This document shows positions 56,726 through 64,000 of a stretch of 64,000 nt of DNA, in pieces. The stretch covers positions 1 to 64,000 of the forward strand of contig NZ_BLYC01000012.1 in assembly GCF_019721995.1 (NCBI RefSeq). The letters are read 5' to 3'. Under the pieces are notes generated by a model. That model was not told the DNA's origin. It was given only the letters and a program-made list of their open reading frames with translations, and did not search any database. How positions within the stretch are numbered: position 1 is the stretch's first letter; every line of letters starts with the position of its first letter. The position numbers and the translations under genes are program-made. The DNA is from Bathymodiolus japonicus methanotrophic gill symbiont (GTDB taxonomy: Bacteria; Pseudomonadota; Gammaproteobacteria; Methylococcales; Methylomonadaceae).

Positions 56726-57496
56726 TTAAACATTAAACAGTCGGCGAAAATTTTCATTAGACTGCCGGCTAATAGTATCAAAGCTACTCCCACGTAAATC
56801 CGCTATATATTGCGCAACGTGCTGCACATAGATAGGGTAATTAGACTTACCCCGAAACGGAACCGGGGCAAGATAAGGTGAGTCGGTCTCGATTAAATAC
56901 CGGTCTGCAGGTACTTTTTTTGCCACTTCCTGAATTGCTTTAGCATTTTTAAAAGTGACAATTCCAGAAAATGAGATATAAAAATTTAAGTCCATCGCCT
57001 GCTGTGCAAAATCCCAGTCTTCGGTAAAGCAGTGAATTACGCCGCCGACTTCATCAGCGCCCTGCTCTTTTAAAAAACGCAAGGTATCATCGCCTGCTTC
57101 ACGGGTATGAATAATCAGTGGCTTTTTAGTCACTTTAGACGCAGCGATATGATTAATAAAGCGCTCATGCTGCCAGGATAAATCGCCTTCACTGCGAAAA
57201 TAATCCAAGCCTGTTTCACCAATAGCCACCACCCTATCATTATCCGCCAAGGCAATAAGTTCATCTGTACTGGGATCTTGCCCCTCATCAACATTAGGAT
57301 GCACACCTACCGATAAAGAAATATTTTGATAAGGTGCAACCAGATCACACATGGCAGGATAAGCTTCCAGGTCGATGCTAATGCAGAGCATATGTTCAAT
57401 GTTAGTTTTTTCCACCTCCTGCATAAAACAGGAAAAATCATTCTGGTAGGGGGTTAAGTCGAGTTTATCTAGATGGCAATGAGAGTCTATTAGCAT
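56726..57496 (-). CDS. TatD-family metal-dependent hydrolase
   Basis: About 256 residues; ATG at 57496 chosen because the family begins LIDSHCHLD there. Metal ligands are seen in DSHCHLD, GETGLDYFRS, IHTREAGDD, HCFTED and ETDSPYLAPVPFRGK. TatD/YcfH proteins are 3'-exonuclease or deacylase-like hydrolases. Divergent from mobB, with a 100-base shared upstream region. Confidence 0.92.
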   Translation of the reverse strand: MLIDSHCHLDKLDLTPYQNDFSCFMQEVEKTNIEHMLCISIDLEAYPAMCDLVAPYQNISLSVGVHPNVDEGQDPSTDELIALADNDRVVAIGETGLDYFRSEGDLSWQHERFINHIAASKVTKKPLIIHTREAGDDTLRFLKEQGADEVGGVIHCFTEDWDFAQQAMDLNFYISFSGIVTFKNAKAIQEVAKKVPADRYLIETDSPYLAPVPFRGKSNYPIYVQHVAQYIADLRGSSFDTISRQSNENFRRLFNV

Positions 57497-57596
57497 TGAT
57501 TTGTGCAGTGATAATATTAATGATGCGTAATTATACTTCACTCAGTTAGCTAGTCAGCAAGTATAATAATGCAAAATCTATAACCATTAATTTACC

Positions 57597-58121
57597 ATGA
57601 ACAATGCACATATCCCGATACTAGGTTTTGCTGCACCTAGCGGCACGGGAAAAACAACCTTATTAACCCAGCTTATTCCCCAGTTACGCATGCAGCAAAT
57701 ACGCGTTGGTTTAATTAAGCATAGCCACCATAATTTTCAAATAGACAAGCCCGGCAAAGATAGCTTTCGCCTGCGCGAGGCAGGTGCCACGCCAGTAATG
57801 CTCGTTTCTAGCCATAGACGCGCAATCATTACCGAGTTTACTACACAGCAAGAACCTGTACTGGATGAACAACTTGAGTTTTTTGACCAATCCAGCCTGG
57901 ATTTAATTCTGGTTGAAGGCTTTAAGCGAGAGCGCTTTCCCAAGATCGAATTACATCGCCCCAGCCTTGGACTGCCACTGCTTTATCCTGATGACAGCAG
58001 CATTATTGCCATCGCCGCTGATCAAACAATCACAGTAGAAAGGAAAATAGTCAGCATGGACTTAAATAATATTCCTCAAATAGCTGACTTTATCCTGCAC
58101 ATTTTTTTAGAAAAATCATGA
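57597..58121 (+). CDS. mobB: molybdopterin-guanine dinucleotide biosynthesis adapter MobB
   Basis: 174 residues, P-loop GTPase-like. Walker A GFAAPSGTGKTTLLTQ at the N-terminus, IKHSHHNFQIDKPGKDSFRL (family signature), and ILVEGFKRERFPKIELHR. It assists MobA in making the MGD form of the molybdenum cofactor. It overlaps moeA by ATGA. Confidence 0.94.
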   Translation: MNNAHIPILGFAAPSGTGKTTLLTQLIPQLRMQQIRVGLIKHSHHNFQIDKPGKDSFRLREAGATPVMLVSSHRRAIITEFTTQQEPVLDEQLEFFDQSSLDLILVEGFKRERFPKIELHRPSLGLPLLYPDDSSIIAIAADQTITVERKIVSMDLNNIPQIADFILHIFLEKS

Positions 58122-59353
58122 CTGATTTATGCCATACACAATCATTAATAAGCATTGACCAGGCACTGAAGAATATTTCCAGTGCGCTATCAACCCTGAC
58201 AGGCGATGAAATGCTAAGCTTACATACTGCCAAAGATCGCGTTTTGAGTGTAGGATGTACGGCTCCTATTGACCTGCCTACCTTTGCAAATTCAGCGATG
58301 GATGGCTATGCATTTAATAGTGCGGATATTCAGAGTTCTGATTTTGACTTGCTTCAGATAGGCATTTCATGGGCAGGCCGCCCTTTTAAGAAAACGCTAA
58401 AGCGCGGGCAATGTGTACGCATTTTTACCGGCGCTGTTTTGCCTAACGGTGCTGACAGTGTGATTATGCAGGAGCAGGTCGAGATAAGTGATGTGACTAT
58501 TCATTTCCCTACCAACACACAAGCACAGCAGCATACCCGTTCAGTAGGTGAAGATGTCAGACAGCATGATTGTTTATTACCAGCTGGAAAGCAATTAACT
58601 GCGATTGATTTAGGTTTACTTGCATCTGCGGGCATTTACCAGGTGCAGGTGAAACGTAAAATACGCATCGCTTTTTTTTCAACCGGCGATGAGTTACGCC
58701 CTGTAGGTAGTCAATTATCTGAAGGGCAAATATATGATAGCAACCGCTATACCCTAGCTGCTTTACTCGATAATCCTTGTTATCAAGTCAGTGATCTTGG
58801 CGTTGTTGCGGATAATAAAGCAATGATTAGCCAATGCTTATCACAGGCGGCGCAAAGCCATGATGTGGTTATCACCAGTGGCGGTGCATCTGTCGGGGAT
58901 GCCGATTATATAAAGCAAATATTAGATGAAATTGGCCAGGTCGCTTTATGGAAGCTGGCCATTAAACCCGGGAAACCTCTCGCGTTTGGGCATATACAGG
59001 GCTGTTATTTCTTTGGCCTGCCGGGTAACCCCATTTCGGTTCTTGCCACGTTTCAGCAAATTGTTACACCGGCCCTGCGCCAGTTAAGCGGCCTGACTAA
59101 TAACACGCCGATACGCTTTCAGGCAATTTGTAACAGCAACTTATATAAACAAGCCGGTAGGCAGGAGTTTCAACGAGGCGTATTAAGCCAGACTGATGCG
59201 GGTGAATTTGAGGTAATCTCTGCCGGTAAGCAAGGTTCTAATATATTAAGTGCCAGTAGTCGCGCTAATTGCTATATTATCCTTGCACAAGCACAGGGAG
59301 ATGTAATCCCTGGTGAATCGGTTCTGGTAGAGCCGTTTAATTTATTTTTATAA
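58118..59353 (+). CDS. moeA: molybdopterin molybdenumtransferase
   Basis: 411 residues. Inserts Mo into adenylated molybdopterin. Signatures: NSAMDGYAFNS, RIFTGAVLPNGADSVIMQEQ, GEDVRQHDCLLPAG, STGDELRPVG, QIYDSNRYTL, TSGGASVGDADYI and KPGKPLAFG-type followed by FFGLPGNPISVLATF. Domain order and length are standard. Coupled to mobB; bcp follows after 17 bases. Confidence 0.95.
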   Translation: MTDLCHTQSLISIDQALKNISSALSTLTGDEMLSLHTAKDRVLSVGCTAPIDLPTFANSAMDGYAFNSADIQSSDFDLLQIGISWAGRPFKKTLKRGQCVRIFTGAVLPNGADSVIMQEQVEISDVTIHFPTNTQAQQHTRSVGEDVRQHDCLLPAGKQLTAIDLGLLASAGIYQVQVKRKIRIAFFSTGDELRPVGSQLSEGQIYDSNRYTLAALLDNPCYQVSDLGVVADNKAMISQCLSQAAQSHDVVITSGGASVGDADYIKQILDEIGQVALWKLAIKPGKPLAFGHIQGCYFFGLPGNPISVLATFQQIVTPALRQLSGLTNNTPIRFQAICNSNLYKQAGRQEFQRGVLSQTDAGEFEVISAGKQGSNILSASSRANCYIILAQAQGDVIPGESVLVEPFNLFL

Positions 59354-59370
59354 ACAGTGAGTACAGACAC

Positions 59371-59832
59371 ATGCTAGAACTCAATCAGGCAGCACCTAAC
59401 TTTGTGCTTTATGATGCACATGAAAACCTGCATCAATTATCAGATTACCGGGACCAGTGGCTGGTTATATACTTTTACCCTAAAGATAATACCCCGGGGT
59501 GTACTAAAGAAGCCTGTGCATTGCGCGACGATCATCAGGCCTTTGCAAATTTAAAAGCTCAGGTGGTAGGCATTAGCACTGATAATAGCAAGAGTCATCT
59601 TGATTTCACTGCAAAGCAATCTTTACCGTTTACCCTGCTCGCTGATCCGGAAGGCAAAGTTAGCGCAGCGTATGGTGCCTTATTTAAGTTGGGCCCGATT
59701 AAATTCTGCAAGCGGCATAGTTTTATCATTGACCCAACTGGAAAAATTGCAAAGATTTATCGCAGCGTTACACCTAGCCTGCATAGTCAGAAGTTATTAC
59801 AGGATATTGAGCAATTACAAAAAGGGAATTGA
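59371..59832 (+). CDS. bcp: thioredoxin-dependent peroxiredoxin (BCP type)
   Basis: 153 residues. Peroxidatic Cys in YPKDNTPGCTKEACALRD (Cys about 45) with the resolving Cys five residues on, as in BCP/PrxQ. Reduces H2O2 and organic peroxides. Likely read through from moeA, though functionally unrelated. Confidence 0.93.
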   Translation: MLELNQAAPNFVLYDAHENLHQLSDYRDQWLVIYFYPKDNTPGCTKEACALRDDHQAFANLKAQVVGISTDNSKSHLDFTAKQSLPFTLLADPEGKVSAAYGALFKLGPIKFCKRHSFIIDPTGKIAKIYRSVTPSLHSQKLLQDIEQLQKGN

Positions 59833-59926
59833 TAATGAGAGAAATTCTGAATGAGGCATACTATTAAACTTTTGCCGAGTTACGTTTTTTAGTGCTACGC
59901 AATAAAAAACTTTCCCGGCCTATGGC

Positions 59927-60520
59927 TTATTTTTTAACTATGGTTCCCCAGGCGGATAACCAGGCATCACCTTCATAGTAATAGGATTTTTTCTGTAAAG
60001 TTCCGGTTAGTACCTGCTTTAAGGTATTTTCTATAATCCCGAAAAAGTGGCAATAAGCTCGCTGGGCATCTATTGCCTTTATTTCACCCGTCTTAATTCC
60101 GTTTTGTAACACCTTTATAATTTTTACAAATGGCGGTGTCGCCATGATCGGCTTTTCTTCGGGAAGAAACTCACTGATATTAAGCACTAATAGAAACCGC
60201 ATGACTTCAGGCGCGTCATCAGTTAAGCGAAACCATAAATCAACGATTTCTCTAAGTTGCTCTGAGGACTTACGATTGCGTCGGCGTATATCATCAATCG
60301 ATACACTTAGCCTGTCGATAATCCAATGATATAAGGCCTGAGCTATTTCCTGCTTATTTTTAAAATGCTTGTAAATTCCAGCACTGCTTTTAACCCCGGA
60401 CAGCTCAGCTATCTCTGTTAGAGATGTATTAAAATAGCCTTTTTCTGCAAATAATTTTAACGCTGCAGTTAAGATATCATTACGCAGCTCTTCTTTGTCT
60501 TTTTGTATTTCCTGATCCAT
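59927..60520 (-). CDS. TetR-family transcriptional regulator
   Basis: 197 residues. N-terminal helix-turn-helix ILTAALKLFAEKGYFNTSLT, EIAELSGVKSSAGIYKHFKN. The C-terminal ligand domain has no recognised specificity. It lies 36 bases downstream of pgsA on the same strand and converges with bcp. Confidence 0.9.
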   Translation of the reverse strand: MDQEIQKDKEELRNDILTAALKLFAEKGYFNTSLTEIAELSGVKSSAGIYKHFKNKQEIAQALYHWIIDRLSVSIDDIRRRNRKSSEQLREIVDLWFRLTDDAPEVMRFLLVLNISEFLPEEKPIMATPPFVKIIKVLQNGIKTGEIKAIDAQRAYCHFFGIIENTLKQVLTGTLQKKSYYYEGDAWLSAWGTIVKK

Positions 60521-60556
60521 GTTGTTTTTTTTAGATTTATTCCAGTCTATTATTGT

Positions 60557-61114
60557 TCAATCGGTCATGGTGGAATAAGCGACTTTTAAATAACTCATCA
60601 TTGACCATAGAGTTAAAATTGCCGCAATATACAACATCCCCAAACCGAATAATTGCATCGAAACGCCTACAAATTCCTCACTATACAACAAGCAACCTAT
60701 TGCGATCATTTGCGCTGTTGTTTTCCATTTTCCTATTTGTGAAACTTTTACCGTCGCGTGCTGGCCGACTTGTGCCATCCACTCGCGTAATGATGAAATT
60801 GTAATCTCTCTACCAATAATAATTGCAGCAGGCAGGGTCATCCAGATACTCGACTCTACCTGTACTAATAAAACTAAAACAAAGGCAACCATAACCTTGT
60901 CAGCGACAGGATCTAAAAACGCACCAAACGGGGTTTCCACCTGCATTTTTCTTGCTAAATAGCCATCTAACCAATCAGTAATACCAGCAACTATGAAAAT
61001 AGCTGTGGTCGCAATATTTGAATATTCCCACGGAATATAGAAAAAAACAGCCAATATGGGTATTAACGCAATACGTGATAGCGTTAGTAATGTGGGAATA
61101 TTTAAGTTAATCAT
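60557..61114 (-). CDS. pgsA: CDP-diacylglycerol-glycerol-3-phosphate phosphatidyltransferase
   Basis: 185 residues, integral membrane. The CDP-alcohol phosphotransferase motif D-G-x2-A-R-x8-G-x3-D-x3-D is complete in DWLDGYLARKMQVETPFGAF and LDPVADKV. It makes phosphatidylglycerol phosphate. The start overlaps the end of uvrC by 8 bases, the usual uvrC-pgsA arrangement of gammaproteobacteria. Confidence 0.95.
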   Translation of the reverse strand: MINLNIPTLLTLSRIALIPILAVFFYIPWEYSNIATTAIFIVAGITDWLDGYLARKMQVETPFGAFLDPVADKVMVAFVLVLLVQVESSIWMTLPAAIIIGREITISSLREWMAQVGQHATVKVSQIGKWKTTAQMIAIGCLLYSEEFVGVSMQLFGLGMLYIAAILTLWSMMSYLKVAYSTMTD

Positions 61115-62957
61115 CTTGATGATGGAATGTATCGTATATTCGTTGTGCTAATTGCCGGCTAATTCCATCTACACTGCATAGTGCATCGACTCCCGACCGG
61201 GAGATTCCCTGCATACCGCCAAATTGCCTTAATAAAATCTGTCGCCTTTTCGGCCCTAATCCTGCTATTGTTTCTAAGGTAGACTGTTTTTTTGCTTTGC
61301 CCCTGCGTGTTCTATGTCCAGTAATAGCAAAGCGATGTGCCTCATCTCGGATATGCTGGATAAGTAATAAACCACTGGCACCAGGTGTTACATCGATAGG
61401 TTGCTGCTGACCTGGCAAAATCATTTTTTCCATACCAGCTTTTCTATCAGGACCTTTAGAAACACCGACTATCATAACATTATTTACCTGTAATTCCGCT
61501 AATGCCTTTTCAGCTTCATTAACCTGCCCTTTCCCACCATCAATAAATAAGATATCCGGCGCCTCATGCTCACCCTTTACCAGACGTCTAAAGCGCCTGG
61601 CAACCGCCTGATAGATCGCAGCATAGTCATCACCCCGGGTAATTCCGGCAATATTAAAGCGCCGATAAGCTGATTTTACCGGCCCTTCACGATCAAAAAC
61701 CACGCAGGAAGCCACTGTGTACTCGCCCTGAGTATGGCTAATATCAAAACATTCCAGCCGCCTAGGAACTTCCTGACAACCCAGTTCTTCCTGCAAGCTT
61801 AAAAACCGCGCATAAATACCCTGTTTATCAGATAATTTAGTAAGCAATGCATTTTCGACATTTGTGCAGGCCATTTGCAGCCATTTAGCACGATCACTAC
61901 GTACATTGGGTGAAATAGCCACGTTATGCCCGGCATGTGATGCAAGTACTTCAGTTAACAACCCCACCTCTGCTGGCTGATGACTGACGATTAATTCATA
62001 AGGAACATTTTTATCTAAATAATATTGCGGAATAAATGCCTGCAAAATACTTTCGGGAGTATATTCATCACTGATTTTGGGAAAGAAAGTTTTATTGCCC
62101 AGATTTTGCCCATTACGGATAAAAAATATCTGTACACAGGCAACCCCTGCCCTGGTTGCACAGGCAACGATATCAACATCACCGCGCTCACCATGCACAT
62201 AGTTCTTTTCTAAAATCGTGCGTAACTGACTGATCTGATCTCTGATAATCGCCGCCTGTTCAAACGCCAGATCAGCCGCCAGGTTATCCATATTCTGCAC
62301 TAGTTTATCGATTAATAAACTACCCTTGCCTGCCAAAAATAACTGGGTATTATTCACATCTTCGGCATATTTTTCCTGGCTAATCAAACCTACGCACGGC
62401 GCTGTACATCGCTCGATTTGATGCTGCAAGCACGGCCTGGAGCGATTCTTATAATAGGAGTCTTCACACTGGCGAATGGGGAATATTTTCTGCAATTGCT
62501 TTAAGGTTTCTCTTACTGCGCCGGCACTAGGGTATGGGCCATAATAATTACCTTGTTTCTTTTTTGCACCTCGATGTGAGGTAATTTGCGGGAATTGCTG
62601 CTCAGCAGAAATATAAATAAAAGGGTAGAATTTATCGTCACGTAAACAGATGTTATAACGCGGCTTGTGTTTTTTAATCAGCTGGCTTTCTAATAGCAAG
62701 GCATCAGCTTCTGTATGTGTAACAGTCACTTCTATACGCGCTATTTTCGCAACCATCACCTGTTGCTTTGGTGATGCCGCGCCTTTTCTAAAATAGCTGG
62801 AGACCCGGTTCTTTAAATTCTTGGCTTTGCCTATATAAACGATAATATCTTTATCATTTAGCATTTTATAAATGCCTGGCAAGCGGGTCAGATTTTTTAG
62901 AAAGGCTTCTATATCAAATGCCTGTTGATCAGCACTTGCTGCATCAACTGTTGTCAT
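61107..62957 (-). CDS. uvrC: excinuclease ABC subunit C
   Basis: 616 residues. N-terminal GIY-YIG nuclease (PGIYKMLNDKDIIVYIGKAK, 3' incision), a Cys cluster CEDSYYKNRSRPCLQHQIERC, UVR domain (DLAFEQAAIIRDQISQLR), RNase H-like nuclease (LECFDISHTQGEYTVASCVV, FIDGGKGQVNEA) for 5' incision, and C-terminal helix-hairpin-helix pair (LGPKRRQILLRQFGG). Complete. Nucleotide excision repair with UvrA and UvrB. Confidence 0.97.
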   Translation of the reverse strand: MTTVDAASADQQAFDIEAFLKNLTRLPGIYKMLNDKDIIVYIGKAKNLKNRVSSYFRKGAASPKQQVMVAKIARIEVTVTHTEADALLLESQLIKKHKPRYNICLRDDKFYPFIYISAEQQFPQITSHRGAKKKQGNYYGPYPSAGAVRETLKQLQKIFPIRQCEDSYYKNRSRPCLQHQIERCTAPCVGLISQEKYAEDVNNTQLFLAGKGSLLIDKLVQNMDNLAADLAFEQAAIIRDQISQLRTILEKNYVHGERGDVDIVACATRAGVACVQIFFIRNGQNLGNKTFFPKISDEYTPESILQAFIPQYYLDKNVPYELIVSHQPAEVGLLTEVLASHAGHNVAISPNVRSDRAKWLQMACTNVENALLTKLSDKQGIYARFLSLQEELGCQEVPRRLECFDISHTQGEYTVASCVVFDREGPVKSAYRRFNIAGITRGDDYAAIYQAVARRFRRLVKGEHEAPDILFIDGGKGQVNEAEKALAELQVNNVMIVGVSKGPDRKAGMEKMILPGQQQPIDVTPGASGLLLIQHIRDEAHRFAITGHRTRRGKAKKQSTLETIAGLGPKRRQILLRQFGGMQGISRSGVDALCSVDGISRQLAQRIYDTFHHQDD

Positions 62958-63049
62958 GTAAATAACTCATTAACTATTATTGATTAGCCTGAATTCGTAT
63001 AATAAGTGCATAACCCTCTGCAAGTATTGGCTAGACTAACACCTGTTGA

Positions 63050-64000
63050 ATTAAGACAAGACATAGGTGTAAAGTAAACAGCTACCAAACAATTTACAGA
63101 GGCTACAAATGAGCTATACACACCTATGTCCTGAAGAAAGATATTATATAGAAATTGAATTAAAAAAGGGAACTTCACAGAATAAAATAGCAGAAGCCTT
63201 AGAACGAAGCCAAAGCAATATTTCACGCGAGATTAAACGCAATACAGGTCAAAGAGGCTACAGGCATAAACAAGCAGAAGATTTTGCCCAAGAACGACAC
63301 AAAAACAAGCCTAAAGAGGTTAAATTAACGGATGAAATAAAAGGCATTGTTAATGTTCGCATTGAGGATGACTGGAGTCCTGAGCAGATTGCAGGGCGGT
63401 TAAAACAAGAAGGTATAATTAGTCTTCATCATGAAACAATCTACCAGCATATTCTGGCGGACAAAAAGGCAGGGGGTGAACTATACAAGCATCTTCGGCA
63501 TCAGAACAAAACCTATCGCAAGCGGTATGGGTCAGCCCATAATAGGACAGGAATCCCTAATAGAGTCGATATAGATGAGCGTCCTGAAGAGGTCAACAAC
63601 CGTAAGCGTATAGGTGATTGGGAGGCAGATACAATCATTGGGAAAAATCACAAAGGGGCGATTGTAACGTTGGATGAGCGAGTCTCTAAATTACGGTTGG
63701 CCTTCCCTTTAGCGGGGAAAAAGGCTCAACAATGTATTAGACGCAACTATTTTAATGCTTGATCCTATAAAAAGCTTTGTTAAAACAATTACTTTTGATA
63801 ACGGGAAAGAGTTTACCCTGCATGAAAAAATAGCAGAAGCACTAGGTTGTGATACGTATTTTTCGACTCCCTACAGCTCTTGGGAAAGAGGGCAAAATGA
63901 GAATGCTAATGGCTTATTAAGACAGTATTTCCCTAAAGTAATGGAGTTGATTGATGTTACGATAAAAGAGGTTTTTATAGCCGTTGATAAGCTAAATAGT
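63050..64000 (+). mobile_element. IS30-family element, runs off the window
   Basis: The left end lies near 63050 (TTGAATTAAGACAAGACATA region). It carries an IS30 transposase with a frameshift; the right end is beyond the window. Confidence 0.75.
63109..64000 (+). pseudogene. IS30-family transposase, frameshifted
   Basis: Starts SYTHLCPEERYYIEIELKKG with helix-turn-helix SQNKIAEALERSQSNISREI. The DDE core has RIGDWEADTIIGKNHKGAIV (first Asp) and, after a frameshift near 63740, FVKTITFDNGKEFTLHEKIA (second Asp) and FSTPYSSWERGQNENANGLL (Glu). Open in the second frame to the window end. A one-base indel separates the halves, so it is inactive unless translated by frameshifting. Confidence 0.87.

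Noticed and set aside
62015-62213. Short open frames on both strands inside uvrC
   Set aside because: Shadows of the uvrC frame.

Overview
The window reads as chromosome of a gammaproteobacterial methylotroph, most likely a methanotroph of the Methylococcales type. The support is two tandem MtdB-type methylene-tetrahydromethanopterin dehydrogenase genes (27661-29534), a transaldolase-like aldolase beside a phosphotransacetylase remnant, a PEP synthase remnant and an AT-rich housekeeping background. The exact taxon cannot be set from the sequence. The genome is in heavy decay: about a dozen ordinary genes are broken (oplaH, a soxX-like cytochrome, pta, a DUF2914 gene, an mscK-like gene, mtdB copy 1, an AsmA-like gene, a dgkA copy, thpR, ppsA). 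That would suit a host-restricted or recently bottlenecked lineage. Some single-base frameshifts could instead be sequencing errors.

Layout. 1-2.0 kb: insertion-sequence (IS) debris. 2.0-4.2 kb: a small lipoprotein, thiD-thiE and a frameshifted soxX-like gene. 4.2-5.3 kb: an ORF-less group II intron relic on the minus strand holding a DruA/DUF4338-like fragment. 5.5-7.2 kb: the two ends of a gutted 5-oxoprolinase gene. 7.3-12.8 kb: sucA-sucB-lpd. 13.1-16.8 kb: an alpha/beta hydrolase and yjbQ split by an IS, then an H-NS-like gene. 17-20 kb: a DUF2914 pseudogene, fsa and broken pta. 20.2-24.2 kb: a nest of IS elements. 24.3-27.0 kb: mscK relic and nadB. 27-31 kb: the mtdB pair and an AsmA relic. 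32.6-38.1 kb: an intact IS, a membrane protein and pqiABC. 38.3-44 kb: IS graveyard. 44-50.4 kb: intact IS, gcvH, a gcvH/dgkA tandem duplication, dgkA and a PfkB kinase. 50.5-56.6 kb: broken thpR and a ppsA gene cut into four pieces. 56.7-63 kb: an ordinary block (tatD, mobB-moeA, bcp, tetR, pgsA, uvrC). 63.1 kb to the end: a frameshifted IS30.

The most unusual content is three families of short, visibly GC-richer, hairpin-rich elements without genes. Family A is about 280 bp, B 260 bp and C 295 bp. About 24 copies lie in the window. A and B share their left end; A and C share their right-end hairpin; all three end in CAGCG. Uninterrupted paralogues, or restored reading frames, reconstruct many empty sites (ISb, ISa, ISd, family C itself, ppsA, pta). 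At nearly all of them the element sits with no target-site duplication and no target loss, in either orientation. Stems appear to be kept by compensating changes between families. Nothing in the window encodes an obvious mobilising enzyme. Classical MITE-like repeats (D, E, F), which do carry inverted ends and target duplications, lie alongside.

Names used here are local labels. ISa: IS4-family, 432-aa transposase, 1534 bp, two intact copies. ISb: IS4-family, 468 aa. ISc: IS1634-like. ISd: IS4-family with CTGAAGTT ends. A, B, C: structured elements. D: 204-bp repeat with CTGAAGTTTCCC ends. No tRNA, rRNA or CRISPR array was recognised.
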